A stretch of 64,000 nt of DNA from contig NZ_CBXX010000013.1 of the NCBI RefSeq assembly GCF_000577615.1, forward strand, positions 1 through 64,000, written 5' to 3'. Source of the stretch: Herbaspirillum sp. RV1423 (GTDB lineage Bacteria > Pseudomonadota > Gammaproteobacteria > Burkholderiales > Burkholderiaceae_D). A program made the translations under genes and the position numbers. The notes beneath the pieces were generated by a model that was given only the letters and a program-made list of their open reading frames with translations, had not been told where the DNA came from and searched no databases. Positions within the stretch are counted from its first letter, which is position 1; the number at the start of each line of letters is the position of its first letter. Of the stretch, positions 46,800 through 56,894 are shown piece after piece.

Positions 46800-48227
46800 A
46801 TGAGTAAAAATTTTGACGTGGTCGTCATCGGCGGCGGCCCTGGTGGTTACATCGCTGCAATCCGCGCAGCACAACTGGGTTTCAACACCGCATGCATCGA
46901 CGAATGGAAAAACGAAAAGGGCGGCCCCGCACCGGGTGGTACTTGTACCAACGTCGGCTGCATTCCTTCCAAGGCGCTGCTGCAGTCGTCGGAGCATTAT
47001 GAGCACGCCGGCCACGCCTTTGCTGAACACGGCATCGAAGTCAAAGGCCTGGGCCTGAACCTGGCGCAAATGCTGGGTCGCAAGAATTCCGTCGTCAAGC
47101 AAAATAACGACGGCATCCTGTACCTGTTCAAGAAGAACAAGGTTACCTTCTTCCACGGTCGCGGCAGCTTCGTCAAGGGCGATGCCAACGGCTACGAAAT
47201 CAAGGTCGCCGGGGCCGCCGAGGAATCGATCGTCGCCAAGCACGTCGTGGTCGCCACCGGCTCCAATGCGCGCGCCTTGCCGGGCGCACCGTTCGACGAA
47301 GAGCTGATCCTGTCGAACACCGGCGCACTGGCCATTACCGAAGTACCGAAGAAGCTGGGTGTGATTGGTGCGGGTGTGATCGGCCTGGAAATGGGTTCGG
47401 TCTGGCGTCGTCTGGGAGCGGAAGTCACTGTGCTGGAAGCGCTGCCGACTTTCCTCGGTGCAGTCGATGAGCAAATCGCCAAGGAAGCGCAGAAACTGTT
47501 GGCCAAGCAAGGCCTGACAGTGAATCTGGGCGTCAAGATCGGCGACATCAAGGCGGGCAAGAAAGATGTCTCGGTCGAATATACCGACAACAAGGGCGGT
47601 GCGCAAAAGGCCGTGTTCGACAAATTGATCATCTCGATCGGCCGTACCCCGAACACCACGGGCCTGAATGCCGAAGGCATCGGCCTGAAGCTGGACGAGC
47701 GCGGTTTCATCGCCGTCGACGGCGACTGCAAGACCAACTTGCCGAACGTGTGGGCGGTGGGCGACGTCGTACGCGGCCCGATGCTGGCGCACAAGGCTGA
47801 AGAGGAAGGCGTTGCCGTTGCCGAGCGTATCGCGGGCCAGCACGGTCACGTTAACTTCAACACGATTCCCTGGGTCATCTACACATCGCCGGAAATCGCA
47901 TGGGTCGGCAAGACCGAGCAACAATTGAAGGCGGACGGCATTGCTTACAAAGCCGGTACATTCCCGTTCCTGGCCAACGGTCGTGCACGCGCGCTGGGCG
48001 ATACATCTGGCATGGTCAAGTTCCTGGCTGACGCCAAGACTGACGAAATCCTCGGCGTGCATATCGTCGGTCCAATGGCATCGGAGTTGATTGCCGAAGC
48101 CGTCGTGGCAATGGAGTTCCGGGCTTCCGCGGAAGACATCGCACGTATCTGCCACGCTCATCCGTCGCTGTCCGAAGCGACCAAGGAAGCAGCGCTGGCC
48201 GTCGACAAACGCGCGTTGAACTTCTGA
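46800..48227 (+). CDS. lpdA: Dihydrolipoyl dehydrogenase (E3)
   Basis: FAD/NAD enzyme reoxidising dihydrolipoamide for the 2-oxoacid dehydrogenase complexes. The 475-residue protein has the FAD motif [17 protein letters not shown], redox disulfide [19 protein letters not shown] motif [17 protein letters not shown], and the catalytic His-Glu pair in [14 protein letters not shown]. It follows odhB but is separated by a hairpin and terminator, so expression may be partly independent. Confidence 0.97.
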   Translation: MSKNFDVVVIGGGPGGYIAAIRAAQLGFNTACIDEWKNEKGGPAPGGTCTNVGCIPSKALLQSSEHYEHAGHAFAEHGIEVKGLGLNLAQMLGRKNSVVKQNNDGILYLFKKNKVTFFHGRGSFVKGDANGYEIKVAGAAEESIVAKHVVVATGSNARALPGAPFDEELILSNTGALAITEVPKKLGVIGAGVIGLEMGSVWRRLGAEVTVLEALPTFLGAVDEQIAKEAQKLLAKQGLTVNLGVKIGDIKAGKKDVSVEYTDNKGGAQKAVFDKLIISIGRTPNTTGLNAEGIGLKLDERGFIAVDGDCKTNLPNVWAVGDVVRGPMLAHKAEEEGVAVAERIAGQHGHVNFNTIPWVIYTSPEIAWVGKTEQQLKADGIAYKAGTFPFLANGRARALGDTSGMVKFLADAKTDEILGVHIVGPMASELIAEAVVAMEFRASAEDIARICHAHPSLSEATKEAALAVDKRALNF

Positions 48228-48267
48228 TGAAGCGAGTTTGCCATTACCGGTAAACTCCGATCACTAT

Positions 48268-48300
48268 CGATGGGCGAGCCTGGCTCGCCCATTTTTCTTT
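48268..48300 (+). terminator. Rho-independent terminator after lpdA
   Basis: ATGGGCGAGC / GCTCGCCCAT stem with a 3-nt loop and then TTTTCTTT. It closes the TCA block. Confidence 0.88.
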
Positions 48301-48405
48301 CAGTTGTAAAAGTTCATTGCGGATAGCGCTCCAAAAGTGCGTTATCTGCAGAAGATTGCCGCTTCTCCGGATGCCGGACGAGGCGAATTAAAATAAAGAT
48401 CAGTC

Positions 48406-49503
48406 ATGGATGTCCGCGAATTCTACGATCACGCGCTAAGCGAGCGTGGCTTCAAATCCGACGAGGCGCAGCAACGCGCGATCGATCGCCTGCAGCGTGC
48501 TTATGAAGAGTGGATAGCGTTCAAGTCGCAACGCTCCAGCACCTTCAAACGCATGATCAATCGCCCAGATGTGCCGCGCGGCGTGTATATGTGGGGCGGG
48601 GTGGGACGCGGAAAGTCCTTTCTGATGGATAGCTTCTATTCGGTGGTGCCGGTGGTGCGCAAGACGCGCCTGCATTTTCACGAATTCATGCGCGACGTGC
48701 ATCGCCAGCTTGACGGACTCAAGGGCATCGCCAATCCGCTGGACGAAGTCGCGCGCCGCATTGCCAAGAAATATCGTCTGATCTGTTTCGACGAATTCCA
48801 CGTATCGGACATCGCCGACGCCATGATCCTGTACAACCTGCTCAAAGGATTGTTCGACAATGGCGTGTCGTTCGTGATGACCTCGAACTACAAGCCTGAC
48901 ACGCTGTATCCGGACGGTCTGCACCGTGACCGCATGTTGCCGACCATACAATTGCTTAACGATAGACTTGACGTGATGAACATCGACGCCGGTGTCGATT
49001 ACCGCAAGCGCGCGCTGGAGCAGGTCAAGATTTATCATACTCCGCTCAATGCCAAGACCGACAGCGCGCTGCGCGATGCGTTTGCCAGCGTTGCCGAAAC
49101 CGCCGATGAAGATCCGCACGTGCATATCGAAGCACGCGAGATTCGCGCCTTGCGTCGCGCAGGCAGCGCGATCTGGTTTGATTTCGCGACCTTGTGCGGC
49201 GGGCCGCGCTCGCAGAACGATTATCTGGAGATCGCCAGCCGGTTCCAGACCGTCATCTTGTCGGGCATTCCGCGCATGTCGGCAGCGATGTCTTCGGAGG
49301 CGCGCCGTTTTACCTGGTTGATCGACGTGTTCTACGACCACAAGGTCAAGCTGATCATGTCGGCGGAAGTCGAGCCGGAGGAGCTTTATACCGAAGGCAC
49401 GTTGGCAAATGAATTCCACCGCACGGTTTCACGTATCATTGAAATGCAATCGCGCGAGTATATGGATTCCGAACGACGTCTTGCCGCCGATAAGCTTGCT
49501 TGA
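48406..49503 (+). CDS. zapE: Cell division protein ZapE (AFG1-like ATPase)
   Basis: P-loop ATPase of 365 residues associated with the divisome in proteobacteria. Walker A is GGVGRGKSFLMD, Walker B CFDEFHVSD, and MTSNYKPDTLYPDGLHR and IWFDFATLCGGPRSQNDYLEIA follow as in AFG1/ZapE. The next gene begins close behind the stop. Confidence 0.92.
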   Translation: MDVREFYDHALSERGFKSDEAQQRAIDRLQRAYEEWIAFKSQRSSTFKRMINRPDVPRGVYMWGGVGRGKSFLMDSFYSVVPVVRKTRLHFHEFMRDVHRQLDGLKGIANPLDEVARRIAKKYRLICFDEFHVSDIADAMILYNLLKGLFDNGVSFVMTSNYKPDTLYPDGLHRDRMLPTIQLLNDRLDVMNIDAGVDYRKRALEQVKIYHTPLNAKTDSALRDAFASVAETADEDPHVHIEAREIRALRRAGSAIWFDFATLCGGPRSQNDYLEIASRFQTVILSGIPRMSAAMSSEARRFTWLIDVFYDHKVKLIMSAEVEPEELYTEGTLANEFHRTVSRIIEMQSREYMDSERRLAADKLA

Positions 49504-49520
49504 TTATGGATAAGGGTTAC

Positions 49521-50315
49521 ATGCAATTATTTTTTGAAAGAATACGTCGCCAATCCGTTGCCGCGCTGGTGTTTGCTGCGGCAGGGCTGGCCTTGCTGCT
49601 GCCGGCGGTAGCGATCGCGGAACCGGCGCGCTACGGCTCGCCGGACAAGCCGCCATTCAACGAACGTTATCCTTCCGGCTCGATTCATTCGGTCGATTAT
49701 GCCGATGAAGTACTGGCCGAGGCCGACAAGGAGCGCACGATCATCGAGGATCAGTACATTGACGAGCAACGCGGCTGCTACAAAAAATTCTTCGTGTCGT
49801 CCTGCCTGGAAGACGCCAAGGAGCGTAATCGCGTCGCCGTCAAGCAGGTGCGGGATGTTGAAGTCGAAGCCAATGCCTACAAGCGCCAGGCCAAGGCCGA
49901 TGATCGCGACAAGGCTCTGGCGGAACAGCGCGCGAAGGATGAGCAGGATGTTGCGCGGCGCGCCAAGGAACAACAGGAAAGGGATGCCGCCGCGGTCAGA
50001 AAGATACGGGAAAGCACCGTCAAGGAGCAGCAGGTCAAGGATCGTGAGCGCCAGACCGAAGGTCAGGCCGATTTGCGCGTGAAGTCGCACGAAGCTCAGC
50101 TTCGCAAGACCGAGGCGGAAGAGGCAGCCAAGGCGCCGCAACGCAGTGCCAACGAGCGTGCCTACAAGGAAAAGGTGAAAGAAGCCGAAGCGCACCGCAA
50201 GGACGTGGAAGAGAAGAAAGCTGAAAAGGCGCGCGAACGTGCCGCCAAGCAACAACAGGCGCCTGCCGCTGCCGGCCAGACTCCCGCGACGCCGGAAACC
50301 GCCCAGCCGAAGTAG
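49521..50315 (+). CDS. Secreted charged coiled-coil protein of unknown function
   Basis: Protein of 264 residues with a signal peptide (SVAALVFAAAGLALLLPAVAIA, cut before EPARYG). The mature N-terminus has a Cys pair (RGCYKKFFVSSCLEDAK), then about 150 residues of nearly uninterrupted Lys/Glu/Arg/Ala helix (coiled coil), and a Pro/Ala/Gln tail. ATG 49521 has AAGGG upstream; 49506 is an alternative. It directly follows zapE. No family recognised; a periplasmic structural role is a guess. Confidence 0.75.
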   Translation: MQLFFERIRRQSVAALVFAAAGLALLLPAVAIAEPARYGSPDKPPFNERYPSGSIHSVDYADEVLAEADKERTIIEDQYIDEQRGCYKKFFVSSCLEDAKERNRVAVKQVRDVEVEANAYKRQAKADDRDKALAEQRAKDEQDVARRAKEQQERDAAAVRKIRESTVKEQQVKDRERQTEGQADLRVKSHEAQLRKTEAEEAAKAPQRSANERAYKEKVKEAEAHRKDVEEKKAEKARERAAKQQQAPAAAGQTPATPETAQPK

Positions 50316-50447
50316 GAACTCGGCCCCGGGGCTTGGTCGACAATGATTGTTCACCCGCGGCAGGTGGATTACACTGTTTCTTTCCTTGGCAGCGGCTTTT
50401 GCAGTCTTCAGTTTTGCAGCCGCTCGCCGTTTTGTAATAGAAGCCAT

Positions 50448-50654
50448 ATGACAATGACGCACCGCGAAGATATACAACGCCGTATTATCGAACTGGAAGT
50501 GGAGCATCGCGATCTGGACGCCGTGATCGACTTGCTGTCGCGCGAGGTGCGTCATGAGGAATTACAATTGCGTCGTTTGAAGAAGCGCAAGCTGCAATTG
50601 AAAGATCATATCATGTTGCTTAAAATGCAACTTATCCCCGATATCCCCGCCTGA
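50448..50654 (+). CDS. YdcH/DUF465 family small protein
   Basis: Helical protein of 68 residues. The pattern HRDLDAVIDLL...LQLRRLKKRKLQLKDHIMLL matches the YdcH (DUF465) family of short coiled-coil proteins. ATG 50448 or 50454 may start it. Function unknown. Confidence 0.75.
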   Translation: MTMTHREDIQRRIIELEVEHRDLDAVIDLLSREVRHEELQLRRLKKRKLQLKDHIMLLKMQLIPDIPA

Positions 50655-50798
50655 CGCGCCAGGCGCGACCAGTCGTCCATTTCGTTCAAACAGCTATCCC
50701 GAGGACGGCGCTTGCCTGAACGGTCGGCGCCAATGGCAGGGCACGTAGGCGCATGGCGATTTTTGTTTCGGTTTTAACCTCTTTACAGGCATGAGTCA

Positions 50799-52823
50799 GT
50801 GAGTTCCATCGAAGATACCGCAGCGCCCGTTCCACATGGTATCCATGATGCCGAGGTTGAGCAGCTTTTCGGCGCCGGAGGCCCGCTTGGCGGGCAGGTC
50901 GGCAGCTATCGTCCGCGCCATTCCCAGACAGAAATGGCCAAGGCCATCGCCGATGCGATTGCCGGCCAGCGCACCCTGATCGCCGAAGCCGGCACCGGCA
51001 CCGGCAAGACTTTCGCATATCTGGTTCCGGCGCTGCTATGGGGCGGCAAGGTGATCGTCTCCACCGGCACCAAGAACTTGCAGGACCAGCTTTTTCTGCG
51101 CGACATTCCTACCGTGCGCAAGGCCTTGAGCGCACCCGTGTCGGTGGCGTTGCTGAAGGGGCGTTCCAACTACGTCTGCCATTTCCATCTTGAGCGCACG
51201 CTGCAGAACGGCCGTATGACGTCGCGCGACGACGTCGGCTACCTGCGCGAAATTTCACGCTTTATGAAAACCACATCGTCGGGCGACAAGGCCGAGTTGT
51301 CCAAAGTGCCGGAAACTGCGCCGATCTGGAATCTCGTGACCTCGACGCGCGACACTTGCTTCGGCGCCGAGTGTCAGTATTACCAGGACTGCTTCGTCAT
51401 GAAGGCGCGCAAGGAAGCGCAGCAAGCCGACGTGGTGGTGGTCAATCATCATTTGTTCTTTGCCGACGTTGCGCTCAAGGACACCGGCGTCGCCGAGTTG
51501 CTGCCGACCGCCAATACTGTGATCTTCGACGAAGCACATCAGTTGCCGGAGACGGCGACGATGTTCTTTGGCGACACCGTGTCGACGTCGCAGGTGCTGG
51601 AACTGTGTCGCGACGTGCTGGCCGAAGGACTTTCTCATGCGCGCGACGGTGCCGACTGGGCCAAGGTGGTGGCGCCGGTCGAGCGCGCCGCGCGCGATCT
51701 GCGCCTGGCTTTTCCAGAAGACATCGTGCGTTTGGCGGTCAACCAGATCGCGCCGTCGAGCGTGTTTTTCCCATCGTTGGAAACGCTGCGCAACAATATG
51801 GACGACATGATCGCTGTACTGGAAAAGCAAGCCGAGCGCGCCGAAACCATCGAGCAGTGCCGCACGCGCGCGATCGAATTGGCGCACCAGTTGGCGAACT
51901 GGAACGGCGCGCAGGACAAGGCTTCCGACGAAGAAGGGCAGACCTATGTGTTGTGGGTGGAGGCATTCACGTCTTCTCTGCAACTGCATCGCACGCCGTT
52001 ATCCATCGCGCCGATTTTCAACAAGCAGCGGGAAGGCGTGCCGCGCGCATGGATTTTTACTTCGGCGACGCTGGCGGTGAAAAACGACTTTCATCATTAC
52101 ACTTCGCAGATGGGTTTGTGGGACGAGCCGGCGCAATCGTGGCCGAGCCCGTTCAATTATGAGCAGCAAGGCTTGCTGTATGTGCCGAACAATCTGCCGC
52201 AGCCGAATTCCTATGAGTACACCGATGCCGTGATCGACGCCGCGCTGCCGGCAATCGTTGCCGCCGGCGGTCGTACCTTCCTGCTGTGTACAACGATACG
52301 CGCCGTCAACCGCGCGGCGGAGCGCTTGCGCGAAGAGTTCGAGCAGCGTGGCCTGCCGTTCCCGCTGATGGTGCAGGGCGAGGCAGGGCGCACCGAATTG
52401 CTGGACCGCTTCCGCGCGGCCGGCAATGGCGTGCTGATCGGTAGTCAGAGTTTCTGGGAGGGCGTCGACGTGCGCGGCGACGCGCTTTCCTTGGTGATCA
52501 TCGACAAGCTGCCGTTTTCGCCGCCGGACGATCCGGTGCTGGCGGCGCGGATTGCCGAGCTGGAGAAAAAGGGCCTGAATGGTTTCATGCATCACCAGTT
52601 GCCTGCGGCGATCATCAACCTGAAGCAGGGCGCCGGCCGCCTGATTCGCGACGAGAGCGACCGCGGCGTGCTGATGATCTGCGATCCCCGGCTGATCTCG
52701 AAAGGATATGGACGCCGGATCTGGCAAAGCCTGCCACCGTTCAAGCGCACACGGGAGATTGGCATGGTCGAAGATTTCTTTGCCCGGCGCGCCGAGCTGG
52801 CGGCGGCTTCCAGCGAGAGCTGA
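50799..52823 (+). CDS. yoaA: DinG/YoaA-type ATP-dependent DNA helicase
   Basis: XPD-like superfamily 2 helicase of 674 residues. Walker A is AEAGTGTGKTFAYLVPAL, the DEAH box is VIFDEAHQLPE, and motif VI is QGAGRLIRDESDRG. The iron-sulfur cluster ligands are visible: Cys in NYVCHFH and in TCFGAECQYYQDC. YoaA helps repair stalled replication forks. The start is GTG 50799 because an ATG at 50791 meets an immediate stop. Confidence 0.92.
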   Translation: MSSIEDTAAPVPHGIHDAEVEQLFGAGGPLGGQVGSYRPRHSQTEMAKAIADAIAGQRTLIAEAGTGTGKTFAYLVPALLWGGKVIVSTGTKNLQDQLFLRDIPTVRKALSAPVSVALLKGRSNYVCHFHLERTLQNGRMTSRDDVGYLREISRFMKTTSSGDKAELSKVPETAPIWNLVTSTRDTCFGAECQYYQDCFVMKARKEAQQADVVVVNHHLFFADVALKDTGVAELLPTANTVIFDEAHQLPETATMFFGDTVSTSQVLELCRDVLAEGLSHARDGADWAKVVAPVERAARDLRLAFPEDIVRLAVNQIAPSSVFFPSLETLRNNMDDMIAVLEKQAERAETIEQCRTRAIELAHQLANWNGAQDKASDEEGQTYVLWVEAFTSSLQLHRTPLSIAPIFNKQREGVPRAWIFTSATLAVKNDFHHYTSQMGLWDEPAQSWPSPFNYEQQGLLYVPNNLPQPNSYEYTDAVIDAALPAIVAAGGRTFLLCTTIRAVNRAAERLREEFEQRGLPFPLMVQGEAGRTELLDRFRAAGNGVLIGSQSFWEGVDVRGDALSLVIIDKLPFSPPDDPVLAARIAELEKKGLNGFMHHQLPAAIINLKQGAGRLIRDESDRGVLMICDPRLISKGYGRRIWQSLPPFKRTREIGMVEDFFARRAELAAASSES

Positions 52824-53003
52824 CTCTTGCTCGTCGATGTGAAGGGCGTTGCGGAGCAATCCGTCAGGATGCCGTCAGCGAAACAGGCTGAGAGCATTGC
52901 CTGGCGCAGCTTCGTTGCAACGTTTCGGAAATGCCGCAAATTTTGGATTGCGTAGCTGCATTTCTCTCCGAATCCGGCAAGTCGCTTCGGGTAAAATGAC
53001 GGG

Positions 53004-53741
53004 ATGAAAATTCTTATCAGCAACGACGACGGCTACCTTGCTCCAGGCATCATTGCGCTGGCCGACGCCTTGTCCGTCATCGCCGAGATCACGGTGGTTG
53101 CGCCCGATAGCAACCGTTCGGGCAGTTCCAATTCACTGACGCTGGATCGGCCGCTATGGGTTGAACGCGCCGGCAACGGTTTTTACTATCTCAACGGCAC
53201 GCCATCCGATTGCGTGCACGTCGCCCTGACTGGTTTGCTGCCGGAGCGTCCGGATCTGATCGTCTCCGGTATCAACCAGGGCCAGAATATGGGCGACGAC
53301 ACGCTGTATTCCGGTACGGTGGCCGCAGCGACGGAAGGTTTTCTGTTCGGCATTCCCGCTATCGCGTTTTCGCAATTGCATAAGGGCTGGGAACATCTCG
53401 ACAGTGCAGCGCGCATCGCTCGCGAAGTCGTCGAGCGCCACTTCGATGCGCTCGACCAGCCTTATCTGCTCAACGTCAATATTCCCAACTTGCCGTATGG
53501 AGAATTGAAGCCTGGCGTTGCCACGCGCCTGGGCAAGCGTCATATGTCGGAACCGGTCTACAAGATGCGTGACCCGCATGGCAAGGATATTTACTGGATC
53601 GGGCCGGCGGGCGGCGTCAAGGATGCCGGCGAGGGCACCGATTTTCATGCGACGGCGCAAGGACATGTATCGATCACGCCGTTGCAGATCGATTTGACAC
53701 ACACGGGGCAATTGGCCAACCTCAAGAAGGCGCTCGCATGA
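53004..53741 (+). CDS. surE: 5'-nucleotidase SurE
   Basis: Metal-dependent nucleoside monophosphatase and exopolyphosphatase of 245 residues, linked to stationary-phase survival. The metal site is the NDDG motif (Asp8, Asp9), with SGSSNSLTL and [25 protein letters not shown] also typical. Its stop overlaps the pcm start (ATGA). First gene of surE-pcm-nlpD-rpoS. Confidence 0.96.
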   Translation: MKILISNDDGYLAPGIIALADALSVIAEITVVAPDSNRSGSSNSLTLDRPLWVERAGNGFYYLNGTPSDCVHVALTGLLPERPDLIVSGINQGQNMGDDTLYSGTVAAATEGFLFGIPAIAFSQLHKGWEHLDSAARIAREVVERHFDALDQPYLLNVNIPNLPYGELKPGVATRLGKRHMSEPVYKMRDPHGKDIYWIGPAGGVKDAGEGTDFHATAQGHVSITPLQIDLTHTGQLANLKKALA

Positions 53742-54655
53742 CCGGTAAGTCGAGCCGCTTTCCCTTGCCTTTGTCTTCTGTCGTGGAGAAGAAAGGCACA
53801 GCGGCGTCGCACGTTCCCAGCCGTTCGCCCGAGCAGTCTTCCGCACCCGTGCGCAAGGTGGTGACGCCGCAGACGGCCACGCGGAACGCAGCGCAGGATT
53901 CAGGCCGGCAAGCCGCCAAGGCGCAGGCAGCGCAGTTTGTTCAGCCTGTCGGGAAGTCTGCGTCGCGGGCAACGTTGCCGATGCCGGCGGCTGCTTCGAC
54001 TAGGGCGGCGCCGCTGGTTTCCGAAGCGGTCCGCAAAGCCATGGCGGTGCGGGTGGCCAAGCAGGGCGTCAGCGATCCCAAAGTGCTGGCGGCGATGGAA
54101 GCGGTGCCGCGCCATATGTTCATGGAGCCGGCGCTGGCCAGCCAGGCTTATATCGACGCCTCGTTGCCGATCGGACATCACCAGACCATTTCCCAGCCTT
54201 ATATCGTGGCGCGCATGATAGAGATCATGCGCGACAACAACAAGGGCAAGGTCTTGGAGCGGGTGCTGGAAATCGGCACCGGTTGCGGCTATCAGGCGGC
54301 CGTGCTGTCGCTGGTGGCCAAGGAAGTGTATTCGATCGAGCGCATCAAGCCTTTGCATGAACTGGCCAAGACCAATTTGCGGCCACTGCGTATTGCCAAC
54401 ATCCGCTTGCATTACGGAGATGGTATGCTAGGCCTGCCGCAGGTCGCGCCGTTCGACGGCATCATCTTGGCGGCCGCAGGACTGGAAGTGCCCCAGGCTC
54501 TGCTGGAACAGATGGCGATCGGCGGGCGCCTGGTGGCGCCGGTCGGAGGGCGTCAGCAAATGTTGCAGCTCATTGAGCGTATCGGCAAGTTCGAATGGAC
54601 CAGCGAAACCTTGGAAGAATGTCATTTTGTGCCTTTGCGTCCGGGCACGGTGTAA
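53738..54655 (+). CDS. pcm: Protein-L-isoaspartate O-methyltransferase with N-terminal extension
   Basis: Repairs isoaspartyl residues using SAM. The catalytic domain begins near residue 95 ([20 protein letters not shown]) and has [23 protein letters not shown] and motif [16 protein letters not shown]. At 305 residues it is nearly 100 longer than E. coli Pcm; the extra N-terminal part is low-complexity, rich in Ser, Ala, Gln, Arg and Pro, with no signal peptide. The ATG overlaps the surE stop. Confidence 0.94.
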   Translation: MTGKSSRFPLPLSSVVEKKGTAASHVPSRSPEQSSAPVRKVVTPQTATRNAAQDSGRQAAKAQAAQFVQPVGKSASRATLPMPAAASTRAAPLVSEAVRKAMAVRVAKQGVSDPKVLAAMEAVPRHMFMEPALASQAYIDASLPIGHHQTISQPYIVARMIEIMRDNNKGKVLERVLEIGTGCGYQAAVLSLVAKEVYSIERIKPLHELAKTNLRPLRIANIRLHYGDGMLGLPQVAPFDGIILAAAGLEVPQALLEQMAIGGRLVAPVGGRQQMLQLIERIGKFEWTSETLEECHFVPLRPGTV

Positions 54656-54774
54656 CAAGAAATAAAATAAGCAACTCAGAATATGGCAGCAGGCTGGTCT
54701 TTCAGCCTTGCTTGTCCCGATGAACTTCTCGTGCAGGGCGCGGGTCAACGTTATCGTTGTACATAATTAATGTA

Positions 54775-55779
54775 ATGAGCATGAAAAAAAATCGTCTGGT
54801 GTGGTTGGGGATTGCCGTGAGTCTGCTTGCAGGATGTTCTACTACGCCGCGCACTGCTGCTCCTGTGGTCGAGCGTACAACCAGCGCGGCCAAGCCTGCA
54901 GCAGACGCCGCCAAGACAGCAGCAGTTGTGCCGCCGGCGCGTCCGGATGGCAAAGGTTACTACACGGTGAAGAAGGGCGACACACTGTACCGTATTGCCC
55001 TGGAGTCGGGACAAAATTACCGCGATATCGTGGCTTGGAACAACCTGACCAATGCGAACGATATCAAGGTCGACCAGGTGTTGCGTGTGGTGCCGCCTGA
55101 TGGCGTGCAGACTGGCGCCGTGGCGACGACGACGACTTCGGGTATTGAAGTGAAACCGTTGGGCTCGGCGCCGGCAGCTAATGGCGTAGCGGCAAGTTCA
55201 GGTGCCAGCGGCGGCAACAAGACCGGTCCGCGCGGCGACAAGCGCGCGTATTCGGACAGTACATTGGCGGAACTGGAGAAGCCAGATGCGGCGCCCTCCA
55301 GCGCGCCTGCCGCTATTGCTGCACCGGCGGCCAACGGCGTGCAAGCGCCGGTCAAGGTCGAATCGGCGCATCCTGCCGATAAGCCTGCAGCAGCAGCGCC
55401 GGCAGCCGATGACGAAGCGGTATCGTGGATGTGGCCGGCGGAAGGCAAAGTGGTCGGTACTTTCGATGGCGGCAAGAAGGGCGTCGACATCGCCGGTAAG
55501 AGCGGGCAGCCGGTGCTGGCGGCGGGCGCCGGCAAGGTCATGTATGCCGGCAGTGGCATTCGCGGCTACGGCAATCTGGTGATCGTTAAGCATACGAACA
55601 ATCTCTTGTCGGCCTATGCGCACAACAAGACGATATTGGTGAAGGAAGGGCAAGCTGTTACCAAGGGACAGAAGATTGCCGAGATGGGGAATTCCGATAG
55701 CGACAGCGTCAAGCTGCACTTCGAGATTCGCCAGCAGGGCAAACCTGTTGATCCGTCGAAATACCTGCCACCACGTTAG
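54775..55779 (+). CDS. nlpD: Murein hydrolase activator NlpD (LysM + M23 lipoprotein)
   Basis: Outer-membrane lipoprotein that activates septal amidase. Lipobox LLAGC with Cys21; LysM domain YYTVKKGDTLYRIALESG from about residue 62; long Ala/Pro-rich linker; C-terminal M23 domain (GVDIAGKSGQPVLAAGAGKV...LHFEIRQQGKPVDPSKYL). Two of the zinc-binding His are missing (KKGVDI, VKLHFE), so it is a non-catalytic activator. ATG 54775 or 54781. rpoS begins 3 nt after its stop, and its coding region may hold an rpoS promoter as in E. coli. Confidence 0.94.
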   Translation: MSMKKNRLVWLGIAVSLLAGCSTTPRTAAPVVERTTSAAKPAADAAKTAAVVPPARPDGKGYYTVKKGDTLYRIALESGQNYRDIVAWNNLTNANDIKVDQVLRVVPPDGVQTGAVATTTTSGIEVKPLGSAPAANGVAASSGASGGNKTGPRGDKRAYSDSTLAELEKPDAAPSSAPAAIAAPAANGVQAPVKVESAHPADKPAAAAPAADDEAVSWMWPAEGKVVGTFDGGKKGVDIAGKSGQPVLAAGAGKVMYAGSGIRGYGNLVIVKHTNNLLSAYAHNKTILVKEGQAVTKGQKIAEMGNSDSDSVKLHFEIRQQGKPVDPSKYLPPR

Positions 55780-55782
55780 CGT

Positions 55783-56802
55783 ATGAGTCCAAGCCCTCGC
55801 AATCACCTGCCAGACGAAGAATCCCGATCGGACGACCCGGTCGAGCCATTGGATGCCGATGATGACCTGGAAGTGATTGAGGAGGGAGAGTCGGTCGATC
55901 GCGATGAAGAAGTCGTTGTTGCCGTTGAGGGCGTCGAAGAATTGAAGAAGGTGCTCGCCGCCGAACTTTCCACCGACACCACCCAGCATTACCTCAACCA
56001 GATCGGCACGCGGCCGTTGTTGACTGCGTCGGAAGAGCTGTATTTCGCTACGCTGGCCAAGCAGGGCGATTTCATTTCCCGCCAAAAAATGATCGAGCAT
56101 AACCTGCGTCTGGTGGTGTCGATCGCCAAGCATTACATCAATCGCGGCGTTGCCTTGCTCGACCTGATCGAGGAAGGCAACCTGGGCCTCATGCGCGCCA
56201 TCGACAAGTTCGAACCCGAGCGCGGCTTCCGTTTTTCTACGTATGCGACCTGGTGGATACGCCAAAGCATAGAGCGCGCCATCATGAACCAGGCGCGCAC
56301 CGTGCGCTTGCCTGTACACATGGTGCGCGAGCTCAACCAGATCCTGCGCGCTAAATATCACTTGGAGGCGCAACAGCATAACGGCCGCGAAGCCACGGCG
56401 GAAGACATTGCCCATCTGGTTGACCGGCCGGTCGAAGACGTACAGGACGTGCTGACCTTGTCCGAGCATGCCGCATCGCTCGATACGCCGCTCGACAACG
56501 ATCCTCAGGCCAGCATGATTGACCTGTTGCCGGGCTCGCTCGATGAAAATCCCGACGCCCAGGCCGAATGCCATGAAATGTCGCTGCTGATCCGGGATTG
56601 GCTCAAGAACTTGCCGGACAAGCAAAGAATCGTCATCACCAGGCGTTTCGGCCTCGACAACGACGACCCCTCCACTCTGGAGCAACTGGCGACCGAGATG
56701 GGGATCACCCGCGAACGTGTACGCCAGGTCCAGCAAGAAGCCCTGATCAAGCTCAAACGCAGCCTGATCGCGCGCGGTGTGAGCAAGGACGCGTTGTTTT
56801 AG
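55783..56802 (+). CDS. rpoS: RNA polymerase sigma factor RpoS
   Basis: Stationary-phase and general stress sigma factor of 339 residues. An acidic N-terminus is followed by region 1.2, region 2 ([55 protein letters not shown], the primary-sigma signature), region 3, and region 4 with the helix-turn-helix [17 protein letters not shown]. Primary-like but short, and located behind nlpD, which identifies RpoS over RpoD. Confidence 0.97.
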   Translation: MSPSPRNHLPDEESRSDDPVEPLDADDDLEVIEEGESVDRDEEVVVAVEGVEELKKVLAAELSTDTTQHYLNQIGTRPLLTASEELYFATLAKQGDFISRQKMIEHNLRLVVSIAKHYINRGVALLDLIEEGNLGLMRAIDKFEPERGFRFSTYATWWIRQSIERAIMNQARTVRLPVHMVRELNQILRAKYHLEAQQHNGREATAEDIAHLVDRPVEDVQDVLTLSEHAASLDTPLDNDPQASMIDLLPGSLDENPDAQAECHEMSLLIRDWLKNLPDKQRIVITRRFGLDNDDPSTLEQLATEMGITRERVRQVQQEALIKLKRSLIARGVSKDALF

Positions 56803-56894
56803 GCGGCGGTTTAACTTCCCTCCGGTCCCGGTATCGCGGACAATAGCGGTTTTGATTTTTCCGGCTGCCACGGCGGTCGCATCTATTTGTTTCT

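Noticed and set aside
46689-48161. Long minus-strand open frame opposite lpdA
   Set aside because: Same reasoning: a high-GC antisense shadow of a fully recognisable enzyme.
55198-56871. Minus-strand open frame spanning nlpD and rpoS
   Set aside because: It covers two certain genes, has no ribosome site or recognisable domain, and its composition is that of a shadow.
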